This document shows positions 17,783-27,600 of a stretch of DNA of 64,000 nucleotides, in pieces. How positions within the stretch are numbered: the stretch's first letter is position 1; each line of letters begins with the position of its first letter. The stretch spans positions 1,847,501-1,911,500 of the forward strand of contig NZ_CP037951.1 of NCBI RefSeq assembly GCF_004358445.1, given 5' to 3'. The notes beneath the pieces are model-generated. The model worked only from the letters and a program-made list of their open reading frames with translations, searched no databases and was not told the DNA's origin. Both the position numbers and the translations under genes were made by a program. This stretch comes from Parashewanella tropica. Its GTDB lineage: Bacteria; Pseudomonadota; Gammaproteobacteria; Enterobacterales; Shewanellaceae.

Positions 17783-19285
17783 ATGTCAGAGAAAAGTCAA
17801 CAACCCGTTAGCCAAACTCGTTCGTTTGCAACTATTTGTTTAATCGAAGTGTGGGAGCGCTTTGGTTTTTACGGTATGCAGGCATTAATTGTCTATTTCA
17901 TGGTTCAGCGTTTAGGCTTTGAAGATAAAAGAGCCACTTTGGTATGGAGTGCTGCTGCTGCGCTAATTTATGTATCTCCTGCAATTGGTGGCTGGGTTGG
18001 TGACAGAATTCTCGGTACGAAACGAACCATGACCTTGGGTGCCATTATTCTCAGCATTGGTTATGGGTTAATGACCATTCCTACTTCAGACACTTGGTTT
18101 CTTTTCTATTCTCTAGGGGTTATTGTTGTTGGTAATGGCTTATTCAAGCCAAACGCTGGGAACATTGTCCGTATGATTTATCACGGTGATGATGCCAAGA
18201 TAGACAGTGCATTTACGATTTATTACATGGCAGTGAATGTCGGTTCGACAGTTTCAATGTTACTTTCGCCCGTTATCAAAGAAGTTTTATCCAAGAAATA
18301 TGGGACAGATATTGGCTGGCATGGTGCTTTTAGTGTTTCATGTGTAGGTCTGCTTATTGGTTTAGCGCAATACTTTGTAATGCAACATACCTTGAAACTT
18401 TATGGTTCAGAGCCTGATAAAAAGCCTCTAAATCTCACTAATTTATTTGTTGTTCTTCTAATGTCAGCAGTCACTGTCGTTATCTCTGCTTATATCCTAA
18501 ATTATGAATCATTAGCCCGCTTGTTTGTCTATGGTGCAATTTTAGTGATTTTAGGCATTTTTATTTATCTAATTGCGAATAGTGATCACAAAGAAAAAGC
18601 AGGATTAATTGTTGCGTTGATACTCACTGTGCAAACGGTGTTTTTCTTCGTGTTTTATCAACAGATGTCAACTTCGCTAGCTTTATTTGCATTACGTAAT
18701 GTCGATGCTAATTTCTATTTATTTGGACACAAACTCTGGACCTGGCAGCCTGCACAGTTTATGGCGTTAAATCCTATTTGGATTATGCTACTGAGCCCAC
18801 TACTTGCTTGGCTCTATAATTGGGTTCATAAAAAGAACATCAACTTCCCAATTGCAGTAAAGTTCATGCTTGGTTTTGTCGTTGTCGCGTTAGGGTTCTT
18901 TATTTTCGGATTTGCAGGTGAATATGCTGTAAATGGTAAAACATCTTCTTGGATTATGATTTGGGGCTATGGAGCATATTCACTAGGGGAGCTTTTAGTT
19001 TCTGGATTAGGTCTAGCTATGATTGCACGTTATGCTCCTGCCAGAATGGCCGGATTTATGATGGGAGCATACTTTGTTGCATCAGGCAGTTCACAATATC
19101 TCGGCGGTATTGTAGCTAACTTTGCTAGTGTTCCGAAAAACCTTACCGATCCTTTGCAATCATTACCTATTTATACAGATTTGTTTACCAAGCTTGGTAT
19201 TGCGGCTGTAGTTTGTACCCTGATTTCATTGGCATTATTACCTAAGATGAATAAGTTAACTCAGGAACATCAAGCTCATAATTGA
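17783..19285 (+). CDS. POT family proton-coupled di/tripeptide transporter
   Basis: Inner-membrane proton-coupled oligopeptide symporter of the PTR2/POT family. It has the EVWERFGFYGMQ motif (the ExxERF proton/substrate motif) in the first helix, GDRILGTKRTM in the first loop, GNGLFKPNAGN, and FTIYYMAVNVG. As I recall it, the whole sequence is very similar to the structurally studied Shewanella oneidensis PepT_So, including QTVFFFVFYQQMSTSLALFA. About 500 residues and 14 membrane spans are expected. I start at the ATG at 17783 rather than GTG 17777, as GAGG at 17769-17772 is better spaced. It is a single-gene unit ending in a hairpin. Confidence 0.93.
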   Translation: MSEKSQQPVSQTRSFATICLIEVWERFGFYGMQALIVYFMVQRLGFEDKRATLVWSAAAALIYVSPAIGGWVGDRILGTKRTMTLGAIILSIGYGLMTIPTSDTWFLFYSLGVIVVGNGLFKPNAGNIVRMIYHGDDAKIDSAFTIYYMAVNVGSTVSMLLSPVIKEVLSKKYGTDIGWHGAFSVSCVGLLIGLAQYFVMQHTLKLYGSEPDKKPLNLTNLFVVLLMSAVTVVISAYILNYESLARLFVYGAILVILGIFIYLIANSDHKEKAGLIVALILTVQTVFFFVFYQQMSTSLALFALRNVDANFYLFGHKLWTWQPAQFMALNPIWIMLLSPLLAWLYNWVHKKNINFPIAVKFMLGFVVVALGFFIFGFAGEYAVNGKTSSWIMIWGYGAYSLGELLVSGLGLAMIARYAPARMAGFMMGAYFVASGSSQYLGGIVANFASVPKNLTDPLQSLPIYTDLFTKLGIAAVVCTLISLALLPKMNKLTQEHQAHN

Positions 19286-19303
19286 TCAAAGATATTAGCT
19301 TAT

Positions 19304-19329
19304 AAATAGCCACATAATGTGGCTATTTT
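19304..19329 (+). terminator. Probable terminator after the POT transporter
   Basis: A near-perfect inverted repeat AAATAGCCAC/GTGGCTATTT with an ATAAT tip, 19 nt beyond the stop. The T-run is short (TTTT), so efficiency is uncertain. Confidence 0.6.
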
Positions 19330-19573
19330 AGGTTAAGGGCTTATGCGCATTATTTTACAACAACTGTGGCAGTTGCCGATACTCCGGATTATAGCTGTAA
19401 TTGTTATTATGCATTATCTAAAAATTTTACAGGAGTAATATAGCTGCAATGTCTGTTTTTTTGACTTCATTTGAGCAATCAGGCAACTTAAAGCCTATTT
19501 AGATAACTTTGTATTTATCGATAATGGCTCGCTTTTTATACCTATCAAAACATAAGCTCATGGATGGTCAATT

Positions 19574-20329
19574 ATGTACGTTAAGTTGTTAATTTTAATG
19601 CTATTTCTTTCAATGTCTATAGGTTGTAAATCAATACCTAAAGGTGGTGCTCTACCAATAAATACAAATAAAGAGCTGGAATTGAATGTCTTATCTATCG
19701 ACTGGAGTGGTTTTAGTTTAGCATTAGGACAGCGCAGAATTAAAGATACAGGCTTTATTGTTGGTAATTTGTCGCAATCCTTTAACGGTGCTGCGGCATT
19801 CTTGGGGCCTGTAGGAGTGCTTGCATCAGATTTAGCAAATGAGAAGCATTTGTCTGAACCCCTTGAAAGTGAGCTACAAAAACATTTCGATTTAGCTCAA
19901 GCTTTTTATGAAGTATTAATAAAATCTCAAGATTTAAATGAATCCAATATTTCAATAAATTCCAGAATTGATAAGGGTGGTTTGATTCTAGAACCTTGGT
20001 GTCTAATATTTGAAAATAAAAATGGCTTATTGTTTATGCCTCAACTTAAAGCTATTTTGGAGTCGGCAAATGGCGATATAATTTGGGAGGGTAATTATGG
20101 CTCTTTCAAAATAAATAAAGCCATTAATATACAAGATACAATTTCAAAAGCTCAAATCGTTGAAATAAAATCACGGTTGAGCAGAGGGTATAACGATATT
20201 GCAAAGCAACTTATTGCCAATATGCAGGGGAAAGATCACTATGTTGAAAATGATAAGACACAGGAGGTTATGGATAAATTGACGAACTTAGACTCAATAA
20301 AACTAGATGATAAAAAGATAGAAGATTGA
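19574..20329 (+). CDS. Uncharacterised lipoprotein
   Basis: I do not recognise the family. The 251-residue product begins with a lipoprotein signal peptide with lipobox SIGC (Cys18), so it should be lipid-anchored in the cell envelope. The mature part has a glycine/alanine-rich hydrophobic patch near residues 75-90 (GAAAFLGPVGVLASDLAN) and otherwise mixed alpha/beta composition, ending in an acidic, Lys/Asp-rich tail. It stands alone between the POT transporter and the tRNA array, with AT-rich codon use and about 290 nt of non-coding DNA in front, and reads as an accessory gene. Confidence 0.75.
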   Translation: MYVKLLILMLFLSMSIGCKSIPKGGALPINTNKELELNVLSIDWSGFSLALGQRRIKDTGFIVGNLSQSFNGAAAFLGPVGVLASDLANEKHLSEPLESELQKHFDLAQAFYEVLIKSQDLNESNISINSRIDKGGLILEPWCLIFENKNGLLFMPQLKAILESANGDIIWEGNYGSFKINKAINIQDTISKAQIVEIKSRLSRGYNDIAKQLIANMQGKDHYVENDKTQEVMDKLTNLDSIKLDDKKIED

Positions 20330-20347
20330 GTTATACAATATTTAGAT

Positions 20348-20424
<77 letters not shown>

Positions 20425-20463
20425 TCCGGATGTTTGAAATACAGTTTTCTTCGAATGAAAATT

Positions 20464-20540
<77 letters not shown>

Positions 20541-20577
20541 ACTGTATTTTTATAATCAGCTTTTCAATTTAGATAAT

Positions 20578-20654
<77 letters not shown>

Positions 20655-20694
20655 ACTGATTATTTTTGCTTTTAAGACTTACTCGTTACCGAGT

Positions 20695-20771
<77 letters not shown>

Positions 20772-20792
20772 TCCGTCTTTAAAGCGGGGTGG

Positions 20793-20821
20793 ACTATAAC
20801 GATGTGGCTGTTCCGTTGCAA
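20793..20821 (-). promoter_or_regulatory. Sigma-70 promoter of the initiator tRNA array
   Basis: On the minus strand TTGCAA (20816-20821) and TATAGT (20793-20798) are separated by exactly 17 nt, and the -10 is followed by a C-rich discriminator (CCACCCCGC). A GC-rich discriminator is the hallmark of stringently controlled stable-RNA promoters. The first tRNA begins 21 nt after the -10. Confidence 0.8.
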
Positions 20822-20992
20822 GGGATATTTCAAAAATATGAACCGTCTGCTTAAAAATGGGGCGATCTGGCTTTCTTTTCTGCAAATTACATAGATTTAC
20901 CATTTATTCGATATTTTATTGCTAACTCTTTATGTTTTAAGAAATACAGTAGGTATAATGTTCGGCATTATTTTATGGTGTTGAAGTACCAC

Positions 20993-23116
20993 ATGTTTGA
21001 ATTTTTTGCAGCGGCCCCTCGTGGCTTTGAATATAGCTTAGCTCAAGAGTTAACTCAGCTAGGCGCTACCGACGTTAAAGAAAGTGTTGCAGGGGTGTAT
21101 TTCTCTGCTGATCTAGAACTTGGCTACCGCATTACGTTATGGAGTCGATTAGCAAGCCGAATCGTACTCATTCTGCAAAAAGTGCCATGTAACAATCCTG
21201 AAGAACTTTATAACTCTGCTTATTGTATTGATTGGCCGAGCCACTTCTCTAATAGCAGTACCTTTAGTATCGATTTTCACGGTACCGGCGGCTTTATCAA
21301 AAATACTCAGTTTGGTGCTTTAAAGATCAAAGATGCGGTAGTAGACCGATTCCGTGATGATGGTGAAGTGCGCCCTGATGTAGCACGTAGTCACGCTGAT
21401 TTCCGTATCGATGCCCATTTCCGCCGTGGAAATTTAACTATTGGTATTAATTTTTCTGGTCCAGCACTACATCAACGTGGTTATCGTGATAATACTGGTG
21501 CTGCACCATTAAAGGAAAACCTAGCTGCTAATATGCTTGCTAGAAGTGGTTGGTCAAATGAACCTACTGACCTCATGGATCCATTTTGTGGAAGTGGCAC
21601 AATTCTTATTGAAGCGGCAATGATCGCCGCAGATGTTGCACCAGCACTCAATCGTTTTCATTTCGGCTTTAAGCATTGGCGTCGCCATAAAGAGGATATG
21701 TGGGAAGGGATTTTAAAAGAAGCAGAAGCCAGAGCTTCTCGAGGTATCAATCGCTGCTCATTTAAGTTCTTTGGTTCTGACACTGACGCAAGAGTATTAA
21801 GTATTGCTAAGCGAAATGCCAAGAGTGCAGGTGTTAGTGGTTTAATCGAATTTACCCAAGCTGATGCGCTTGAGGCGATACCTCCAGTTGAAACCGGAAC
21901 CTTAGTTACCAACCCTCCTTATGGTGAGCGTTTGGGGACTAAAACGAATCTTCTACAACTTTATTACCAAATTGGTGCTCATCTAAAGCAAAACTTTGGT
22001 GGCTGGAAAGTTGCCATGCTGTGTAGTGAGATTGAATTGCTTTCTGCGCTTAAGCTTAAAGCTGATAAGCAACTTAAAATGTATAACGGTGCAATTGAAT
22101 GTGGTTTCAATATTTATTGCCTATATGCCAACAGCACTCGTCGCGAAGTTGAAACACATGCAGCCGATTTGAGTACTGTTGCTCCTGATTTCAGTAACCG
22201 CTTAAAGAAAAACATCAAACAGTTAACTAAGTGGGCGAAGAAAGAGGGGATTGATAGCTATCGTTTATATGATGCAGATATCCCCGAATACAATGTTGCT
22301 GTTGATCGCTATGTGGATTACATTGTGGTGCAAGAATACGCTGCGCCTTCTTCTATCCCTGAGTCAGTGACTAAGCGTCGTATTAGCGACATTTTATTAG
22401 TATTACCGCATATTGTTGATGTTCACCCAGACAAAATTGTCGTAAAAACCCGTGAGCGTCAGAAGGGCACTAATCAATACAATAAACTGCAAAAAGAAAA
22501 GGTTGAGTTAACGACCCTTGAATATGGCGCTCAGTTCAAGCTTAACTTGTCTGGTTATTTAGATACTGGGTTATTCCTTGATCACCGCTTAACTCGTAAA
22601 TTCGTTGGTGAACAATCTAAAGATAAACGAGTACTTAACTTGTTTGCCTATACCGGCTCTGCATCTGTGCACGCTGCGTTAGGCGGCGCACAGTCAGTAA
22701 CCACCGTTGATATGTCGAATACTTACTTGAACTGGGCGAAAGATAACTTTGCATTGAATTCATTATTTGGCAAGCAATATTATTTTGAACAAGCGGATTG
22801 CTTACAGTGGATAGAGCAAGGAAAAGGTGAGTACGATCTTATCTTTATCGATCCTCCTACATTCTCTAATTCAAAGCGTATGGAAGATTCATTTGACGTA
22901 CAACGTGATCATGTTGATATGTTGAGTAAGCTATTTAAGATGTTAAGTCCAGAAGGGCAGATCATTTTCTCCAACAACAAGCGTAAGTTCAAAATGGATA
23001 TTGCGACATTTGAGAAAATGGGCATTAAGGTTCAAAACCTAGATGCTAAATTGCTACCACAAGATTACAAACGTAATCCTCATATTCATAATGTTTGGAT
23101 GCTAACTCGTGGATAA
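20993..23116 (+). CDS. rlmL: Bifunctional 23S rRNA methyltransferase RlmKL (m2G2445 and m7G2069)
   Basis: Two-domain rRNA methyltransferase. The N-terminal RlmL half has a THUMP region (about residues 45-155), then the SAM-binding [15 protein letters not shown] and the catalytic [10 protein letters not shown]. The C-terminal RlmK half has [28 protein letters not shown] and [13 protein letters not shown]. The fused form is normal for gammaproteobacteria. I start at the ATG at 20993 ([13 protein letters not shown]), which aligns with E. coli MNSLFASTARGLE; an in-frame ATG at 20975 adds six residues. The last codons overlap the start of the next gene by 8 bp. Confidence 0.95.
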   Translation: MFEFFAAAPRGFEYSLAQELTQLGATDVKESVAGVYFSADLELGYRITLWSRLASRIVLILQKVPCNNPEELYNSAYCIDWPSHFSNSSTFSIDFHGTGGFIKNTQFGALKIKDAVVDRFRDDGEVRPDVARSHADFRIDAHFRRGNLTIGINFSGPALHQRGYRDNTGAAPLKENLAANMLARSGWSNEPTDLMDPFCGSGTILIEAAMIAADVAPALNRFHFGFKHWRRHKEDMWEGILKEAEARASRGINRCSFKFFGSDTDARVLSIAKRNAKSAGVSGLIEFTQADALEAIPPVETGTLVTNPPYGERLGTKTNLLQLYYQIGAHLKQNFGGWKVAMLCSEIELLSALKLKADKQLKMYNGAIECGFNIYCLYANSTRREVETHAADLSTVAPDFSNRLKKNIKQLTKWAKKEGIDSYRLYDADIPEYNVAVDRYVDYIVVQEYAAPSSIPESVTKRRISDILLVLPHIVDVHPDKIVVKTRERQKGTNQYNKLQKEKVELTTLEYGAQFKLNLSGYLDTGLFLDHRLTRKFVGEQSKDKRVLNLFAYTGSASVHAALGGAQSVTTVDMSNTYLNWAKDNFALNSLFGKQYYFEQADCLQWIEQGKGEYDLIFIDPPTFSNSKRMEDSFDVQRDHVDMLSKLFKMLSPEGQIIFSNNKRKFKMDIATFEKMGIKVQNLDAKLLPQDYKRNPHIHNVWMLTRG

Positions 23117-23348
23117 GCAAAGCATATTATTAACTCTATTTCACACAGATGGTTGTCATTTGTGTGAATTAGCCGAAGCTCAATTAGAATCGCTCAAGCT
23201 ACCATTTCAAATGGTCGATATTTGTGATGATGAAACACTCGCTGAACAATATGGTATTCGTATTCCTGTGCTGTTGAATAACCAAAATCAGCAAGAGTTA
23301 GGTTGGCCGTTTGAGCCACAAGATATTGAAGAATTTATAGGAGCATAA
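23109..23348 (+). CDS. Glutaredoxin-like protein (DUF836 family)
   Basis: A 79-residue single thioredoxin-fold protein. It has the redox motif CHLC (Cys16, Cys19, in [11 protein letters not shown]), the cis-proline turn RIPVL, and a C-terminal helix, as in the DUF836 glutaredoxin family. It uses a GTG start that overlaps the rlmKL stop codon region and ends 1 nt before uup, so rlmKL-grx-uup form a tightly coupled operon. This order is common in Shewanella and Vibrio. The electron donor and the target are unknown. Confidence 0.85.
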   Translation: MDKQSILLTLFHTDGCHLCELAEAQLESLKLPFQMVDICDDETLAEQYGIRIPVLLNNQNQQELGWPFEPQDIEEFIGA

Positions 23349-23349
23349 A

Positions 23350-25263
23350 TTGAGTCTGGTTCGTATCAATAATGGTTCATTGGCTTATGGCTATATTCCC
23401 CTTTTAAAAAATGCCGATTTCACCATTGAAGAAGGTGAGCGAGTTTGTATCGTTGGTCGTAACGGTGCTGGTAAATCTAGCTTGTTAAAAGTATTAGCTG
23501 GCGATGTATTGCTGGATGATGGTGAATTTAATATTGCTACTGATGTCAAAGTAAGCCGTCTACAACAAGATCCGCCAAAATCTGCTGAAGGTAAAATTTA
23601 TGCTTACATTGCAGCAGGTTTAGCCGAAATTGGTGACATGCTAGAAGAACACCATGAACTTTCAATTAAACTTGGAACTGCTGAAGGCGATGAAATGGAT
23701 CGCCTACTAAAACGCATGCAAGTTTTGCAAGAAAAGTTAGAGCACAACAATGGTTGGCAGTTAGATGCACGTATAAATCAAATGTGCCAAATGTTGGATT
23801 TAGATCCAGATAGACCTCTTGCTGAATTATCGGGTGGCTGGCAGCGTAAAGTTGCATTAGCGAGAGCATTGGCATGTGATCCAGACTTATTACTATTGGA
23901 TGAGCCAACTAACCACCTTGATATTGATACCATCGAATGGCTAGAGCAATTTTTAATTGGCTTTAAAGGCGCTATTGCTTTTATCTCGCATGACCGGGGT
24001 TTTATTCAACGTATGGCAACTCGTATTGTTGATTTAGACCGTGGTGTAGTAACGTCATGGCCAGGAACTTATCACAAGTATCTTGAAGGTAAGCAAGAAT
24101 GGCTGCGAGTCGAAGAAGAGAAAAATGCTCAATTTGATAAAAAACTTGCTGAAGAAGAAGCGTGGATCCGACAAGGCATTAAAGCTCGTCGTACCCGTAA
24201 CGAAGGTCGTGTGCGTGCCTTGAAAGCTTTAAGACAAGAACGTAAGGCTAGAATTAACCGTCAAGGCAATGTGTCGATGGGCGTTTCTGATGCTGAACGC
24301 TCAGGTAAGTTAGTGTTTGAAGTAAAGGACGTTAACTACAATCTGCCTGATAAAAATCTGGTTAAAAACTTTTCGACTCGTGTGATGCGTGGTGACCGCA
24401 TAGCGTTAATCGGTCCAAACGGCTGTGGTAAATCTACGCTTATCAAGTTATTGCTTGAGCAAATACAACCACAATCGGGTGATGTACGTTGTGGTACTAA
24501 ATTAGAAGTCGCTTACTTTGATCAGTACCGAGAAGCGTTAGATCCTGAAAAAACGGTTGAAGAAAACGTAGGTGATGGTAAGTCAAACATTACCATTAAT
24601 GGCAAAGATCGTCATATTTTAAGTTATCTTCAAGACTTTCTATTTTCACCAGCTAGGGCTCGTACACCAGTGAAAGCACTATCTGGTGGTGAAAAAAACC
24701 GTCTGTTGCTTGCAAGGTTATTGTTACGTCCAGCAAACTTAATTGTTCTTGACGAACCGACGAATGACCTTGATATTGAGACCTTAGAGTTGCTAGAGTC
24801 GTTACTGGCTGATTTTACTGGTACTTTGCTTATCGTTAGCCATGATAGGGAATTCATTGACAATACTGTCACCTCAAGTTGGTGGTTCGCTGGTAATGGG
24901 CACTGGTCCGAATACGTTGGTGGTTACAATGATGCTATTTCTCAAGGAGCGAAATTTTTCCGTGAGGAACCTGAAGACAAAACCGTTGTCCAACCCAAGG
25001 TTGAAACAAAAGCAAACCCCGTTGAAGCTACAAAAAAAACAGCTAAAAAGCTAAGTTACAAGCTACAACTTGAGTTGAAAGAACTTCCCGCTAAAATGGA
25101 GCAACTTGAGCAGGAAATAGAACAATTACAAGAATTGGTCAATCAAGCCGATTTTTATAGCCAACCGCAAAATACAGTAAATGAAAAGCTGGCACAGCTT
25201 GCGGATAAAGAACAACAATTAGAAGTCTACTTTGAGCGTTGGGAAGAATTAGAGTCGCTATAA
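23350..25263 (+). CDS. uup: ABC-F family ATPase Uup
   Basis: A cytosolic ABC-F ATPase with two nucleotide-binding domains and no membrane segments. The first has Walker A GRNGAGKSS, signature LSGGWQRK and Walker B LLLLDEPTNHLD. The second has GPNGCGKST, signature LSGGEKNR and LIVLDEPTNDLD. The C-terminal region (about 560-637) is a coiled coil typical of Uup, which binds DNA or ribosomes and affects transposon excision and ribosome function in E. coli. It has a TTG start at 23350, supported by the N-terminal SLVRINNGSLAYG alignment and the AGGAGC ribosome site inside the end of the previous gene. A 27-nt gap leads to the DUF3466 gene. Confidence 0.94.
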   Translation: MSLVRINNGSLAYGYIPLLKNADFTIEEGERVCIVGRNGAGKSSLLKVLAGDVLLDDGEFNIATDVKVSRLQQDPPKSAEGKIYAYIAAGLAEIGDMLEEHHELSIKLGTAEGDEMDRLLKRMQVLQEKLEHNNGWQLDARINQMCQMLDLDPDRPLAELSGGWQRKVALARALACDPDLLLLDEPTNHLDIDTIEWLEQFLIGFKGAIAFISHDRGFIQRMATRIVDLDRGVVTSWPGTYHKYLEGKQEWLRVEEEKNAQFDKKLAEEEAWIRQGIKARRTRNEGRVRALKALRQERKARINRQGNVSMGVSDAERSGKLVFEVKDVNYNLPDKNLVKNFSTRVMRGDRIALIGPNGCGKSTLIKLLLEQIQPQSGDVRCGTKLEVAYFDQYREALDPEKTVEENVGDGKSNITINGKDRHILSYLQDFLFSPARARTPVKALSGGEKNRLLLARLLLRPANLIVLDEPTNDLDIETLELLESLLADFTGTLLIVSHDREFIDNTVTSSWWFAGNGHWSEYVGGYNDAISQGAKFFREEPEDKTVVQPKVETKANPVEATKKTAKKLSYKLQLELKELPAKMEQLEQEIEQLQELVNQADFYSQPQNTVNEKLAQLADKEQQLEVYFERWEELESL

Positions 25264-25290
25264 AGTAACTGGGTGAAACAGGAAAATTAA

Positions 25291-27165
25291 ATGAAGTTAA
25301 GCCGTAAAATCGCATTATCTGCTGTTGCAGTAGGCGTGTTGGGTGCGTTAGGAAACGCAGTTGCTGCACCAGTTTATGAAATAATAAACCTAGATACACA
25401 AGAATATGATTTTGTTGGTGAGGGGCACGGTACACTTGTCAACACCCGAAATGGTTATGCACAAGCAATCAATAACAAAGATCAATTAGTTGGTATTGCG
25501 TTAGGGCGCAAAGTGCTTAAGCCTGAGGATGTTGAGAACGACATCATTGATAGTGCCGATGGTATCTCGTCTTCAGTAAGAATTGTAAATACGACTGATA
25601 AGCCAATAGAAGGTAATAACTTCGCTTTTTCATCTTCAGATAACACACCTGATAATAAAGATTGGGTGCCAGTTTTCGAATCGTTCAATGGTAATAAAGC
25701 ACCTGGTACACCAGATGTTACCAATTCAATAGATAGCCAACTGTTTGCTATCAATGAAAATGGTATTCAAGTAGGTAGTATTACTGGAGCCCAAAAAACA
25801 TTACCTTTTACAGGCGATAGAAATGATAATAATAAAGACCAAGACTTTTGGTTTTATCGCGACTATGAAGCTCGCGGAGTAGTCAAAAACGGTGATGTAG
25901 AAATACCGCTTGTTCCTCCATATCATACCTATACAGACAAAGATAACAAAAAGGCTGAAGTCGGCGGTTTATCAATGGCTACCGCTATTAGTGATAACAA
26001 TTTAGTCGTTGGTTATGCCAGTACTGACATTGCAGATTCAAGTACTGGAAATTTAGATAATTGTTTAAAGTCGGACGCTAAAGAGCCCGTGCAAGTCTGT
26101 ATTCAAGACTTACAGTTTGCAAACAGACCTCTACCTAGCTATCAAATCCGTGCACATGCTTGGCAATTAAAAGACGATAATACAGTTACGTCAATCGATT
26201 TGCCTCTAGGTCTTACTCCAGATGACAATTCTAAAGCGATTTATGCATCACAAGCAATCGGTGTAAACAATGACGGTGTAATCGTTGGTCGTTCGGATGT
26301 ATATCGTAATGGCGACAAGAAGGTCCAACGTTACGATGCTGCTTATTGGAAGAAAGATACTGATGGCAAATATCAATATCATCATGTTCCAAACGTTAAT
26401 GATAAAGATGATAGAAGCTCAATCGCTTATGCCATTAACAATGCAGGTATTTTAGTAGGCTCTTATAGTGCTTTCATTGAAGGTCGAGTTCGTAGTAAAT
26501 TTTTCTATTACAACACTCAAGAAGCGGGCGATAAAGTTGTCGTACCCAATGATTTTAAAAATAGCTTATCAAGCCTAACCAGTGTACCTAGAAGCATCAA
26601 TAACAAAAACCAAGTCGTTGGTAGTATTGAAACCGATTTTTCGAATACCCAAGTTCGTCCTCGCGCTGGCTTCTTATTTGAAATGGATTCAAATGACGAC
26701 AAAAAATTCCATAACTTAAATGATTTGCTCACTTGTCAATCTAAAGGTTACGAGCCTGAAGGTGATACTTGGAAACGCCACCAAGTTGATGTTGTGGACG
26801 GTTCAGGTAAAGAGCTTAAATATTCAACTAACATCCAAGTAGTTGAAGCTAATAGTATTAACGATGATGGTACGATTGTTGGTACAGCATTGATCACTAA
26901 ACCTCGATATCAAATAGATAAAGACGGTAAGCCAGTTGTTGATCCAGACAGTAAAAAACCATTATTTGAATTAAATGCAGATGGCCAACCAGTAACAGCT
27001 TTAATTCCTCGTATGGTTGTATTAAAACCAGCTGGTTCTGGTGCTCAAGCATGTAATTTTTCTGATGTACCGGGTGAAAAACCTTATGTTCGTAAAGGTG
27101 CTGGTATGCTGTTCTGGGTGTTTGCATTACCTTTAGCGTTTTTACGTAGACGTAAGATGAAGTAA
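25291..27165 (+). CDS. DUF3466 family exported repeat protein with GlyGly-CTERM-like anchor
   Basis: A 624-residue exported protein. It has a signal peptide (KIALSAVAVGVLGALGNAVAA). The body contains at least seven copies of an INxxGxxVG-type repeat, for example AINNKDQLVG, AISDNNLVVG, GVNNDGVIVG, AINNAGILVG, SINNKNQVVG and SINDDGTIVG, as in HAF/DUF3466 proteins that likely fold as a beta-propeller. The C-terminus is a sorting-type tail: GAG, a hydrophobic helix (MLFWVFALPLAFL), then RRRKMK, resembling the GlyGly-CTERM signal cut by rhombosortase. The function is unknown. In this genus it usually sits after uup, as here. Confidence 0.85.
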   Translation: MKLSRKIALSAVAVGVLGALGNAVAAPVYEIINLDTQEYDFVGEGHGTLVNTRNGYAQAINNKDQLVGIALGRKVLKPEDVENDIIDSADGISSSVRIVNTTDKPIEGNNFAFSSSDNTPDNKDWVPVFESFNGNKAPGTPDVTNSIDSQLFAINENGIQVGSITGAQKTLPFTGDRNDNNKDQDFWFYRDYEARGVVKNGDVEIPLVPPYHTYTDKDNKKAEVGGLSMATAISDNNLVVGYASTDIADSSTGNLDNCLKSDAKEPVQVCIQDLQFANRPLPSYQIRAHAWQLKDDNTVTSIDLPLGLTPDDNSKAIYASQAIGVNNDGVIVGRSDVYRNGDKKVQRYDAAYWKKDTDGKYQYHHVPNVNDKDDRSSIAYAINNAGILVGSYSAFIEGRVRSKFFYYNTQEAGDKVVVPNDFKNSLSSLTSVPRSINNKNQVVGSIETDFSNTQVRPRAGFLFEMDSNDDKKFHNLNDLLTCQSKGYEPEGDTWKRHQVDVVDGSGKELKYSTNIQVVEANSINDDGTIVGTALITKPRYQIDKDGKPVVDPDSKKPLFELNADGQPVTALIPRMVVLKPAGSGAQACNFSDVPGEKPYVRKGAGMLFWVFALPLAFLRRRKMK

Positions 27166-27209
27166 ATACTGGGATTTTTTGGTTTTGCTTTAAAAACCAA
27201 AGTTATTCA

Positions 27210-27241
27210 AAAAGCCCGATTAATTAAATCGGGCTTTTTTG
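27210..27241 (+). terminator. Rho-independent terminator after the DUF3466 gene
   Basis: Stem AGCCCGAT/ATCGGGCT with a 7-nt AT loop (TAATTAA), flanked by AAA on the left and TTTTTT on the right. Confidence 0.9.
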
Positions 27242-27561
27242 TGTCTAATCCAAATTTAAGCATAAGCTAACCAATGTCATTATGATTTTTATGTCTTAGA
27301 TGAATTACTTGGGCATGTACTATTGTGTTTGGTAGCTGGTGGTATAGATCACACAGTTAGAAGGGAAATCAAATATTTTAATACTTCAACAGAACGTTTT
27401 ATATTGTGCTTAAAAAATTGAGAGGCGTGCTGTTAGTATGCCTTATGGCCGAAATTATTCATCTTGTAGTAAAAGCTATGATATATGGCGTTTACAATTA
27501 AAGATAAATAGGAATTAACTGAGGGGAGATGATTGGATTCGGTATGATATTTACTTGAAAT

Positions 27562-27592
27562 GATGTACCCCGCAACGCGGGCGAGGTACATC
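27562..27592 (-). terminator. Hairpin downstream of the minus-strand lipoprotein gene
   Basis: Outer arms GATGTACC/GGTACATC (8 bp) enclose an inner CCGC-AAC-GCGG hairpin and an unpaired GCGA. It begins 9 nt beyond the lipoprotein stop codon. There is no proper T-run on the minus strand, so it may be an mRNA-stabilising or REP-like element instead of an intrinsic terminator. Confidence 0.45.
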
Positions 27593-27600
27593 TTAATATA

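Larger units (their letters stand above)
27166..27600 (+). other. Non-coding region between converging genes
   Basis: 435 nt between the DUF3466 gene and the minus-strand lipoprotein gene. It holds a hairpin without T-run (27178-27201), the terminator at 27210-27241, and a complex hairpin at 27562-27592 next to the lipoprotein stop. The middle 300 nt show no credible gene or signal to me. Confidence 0.6.
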
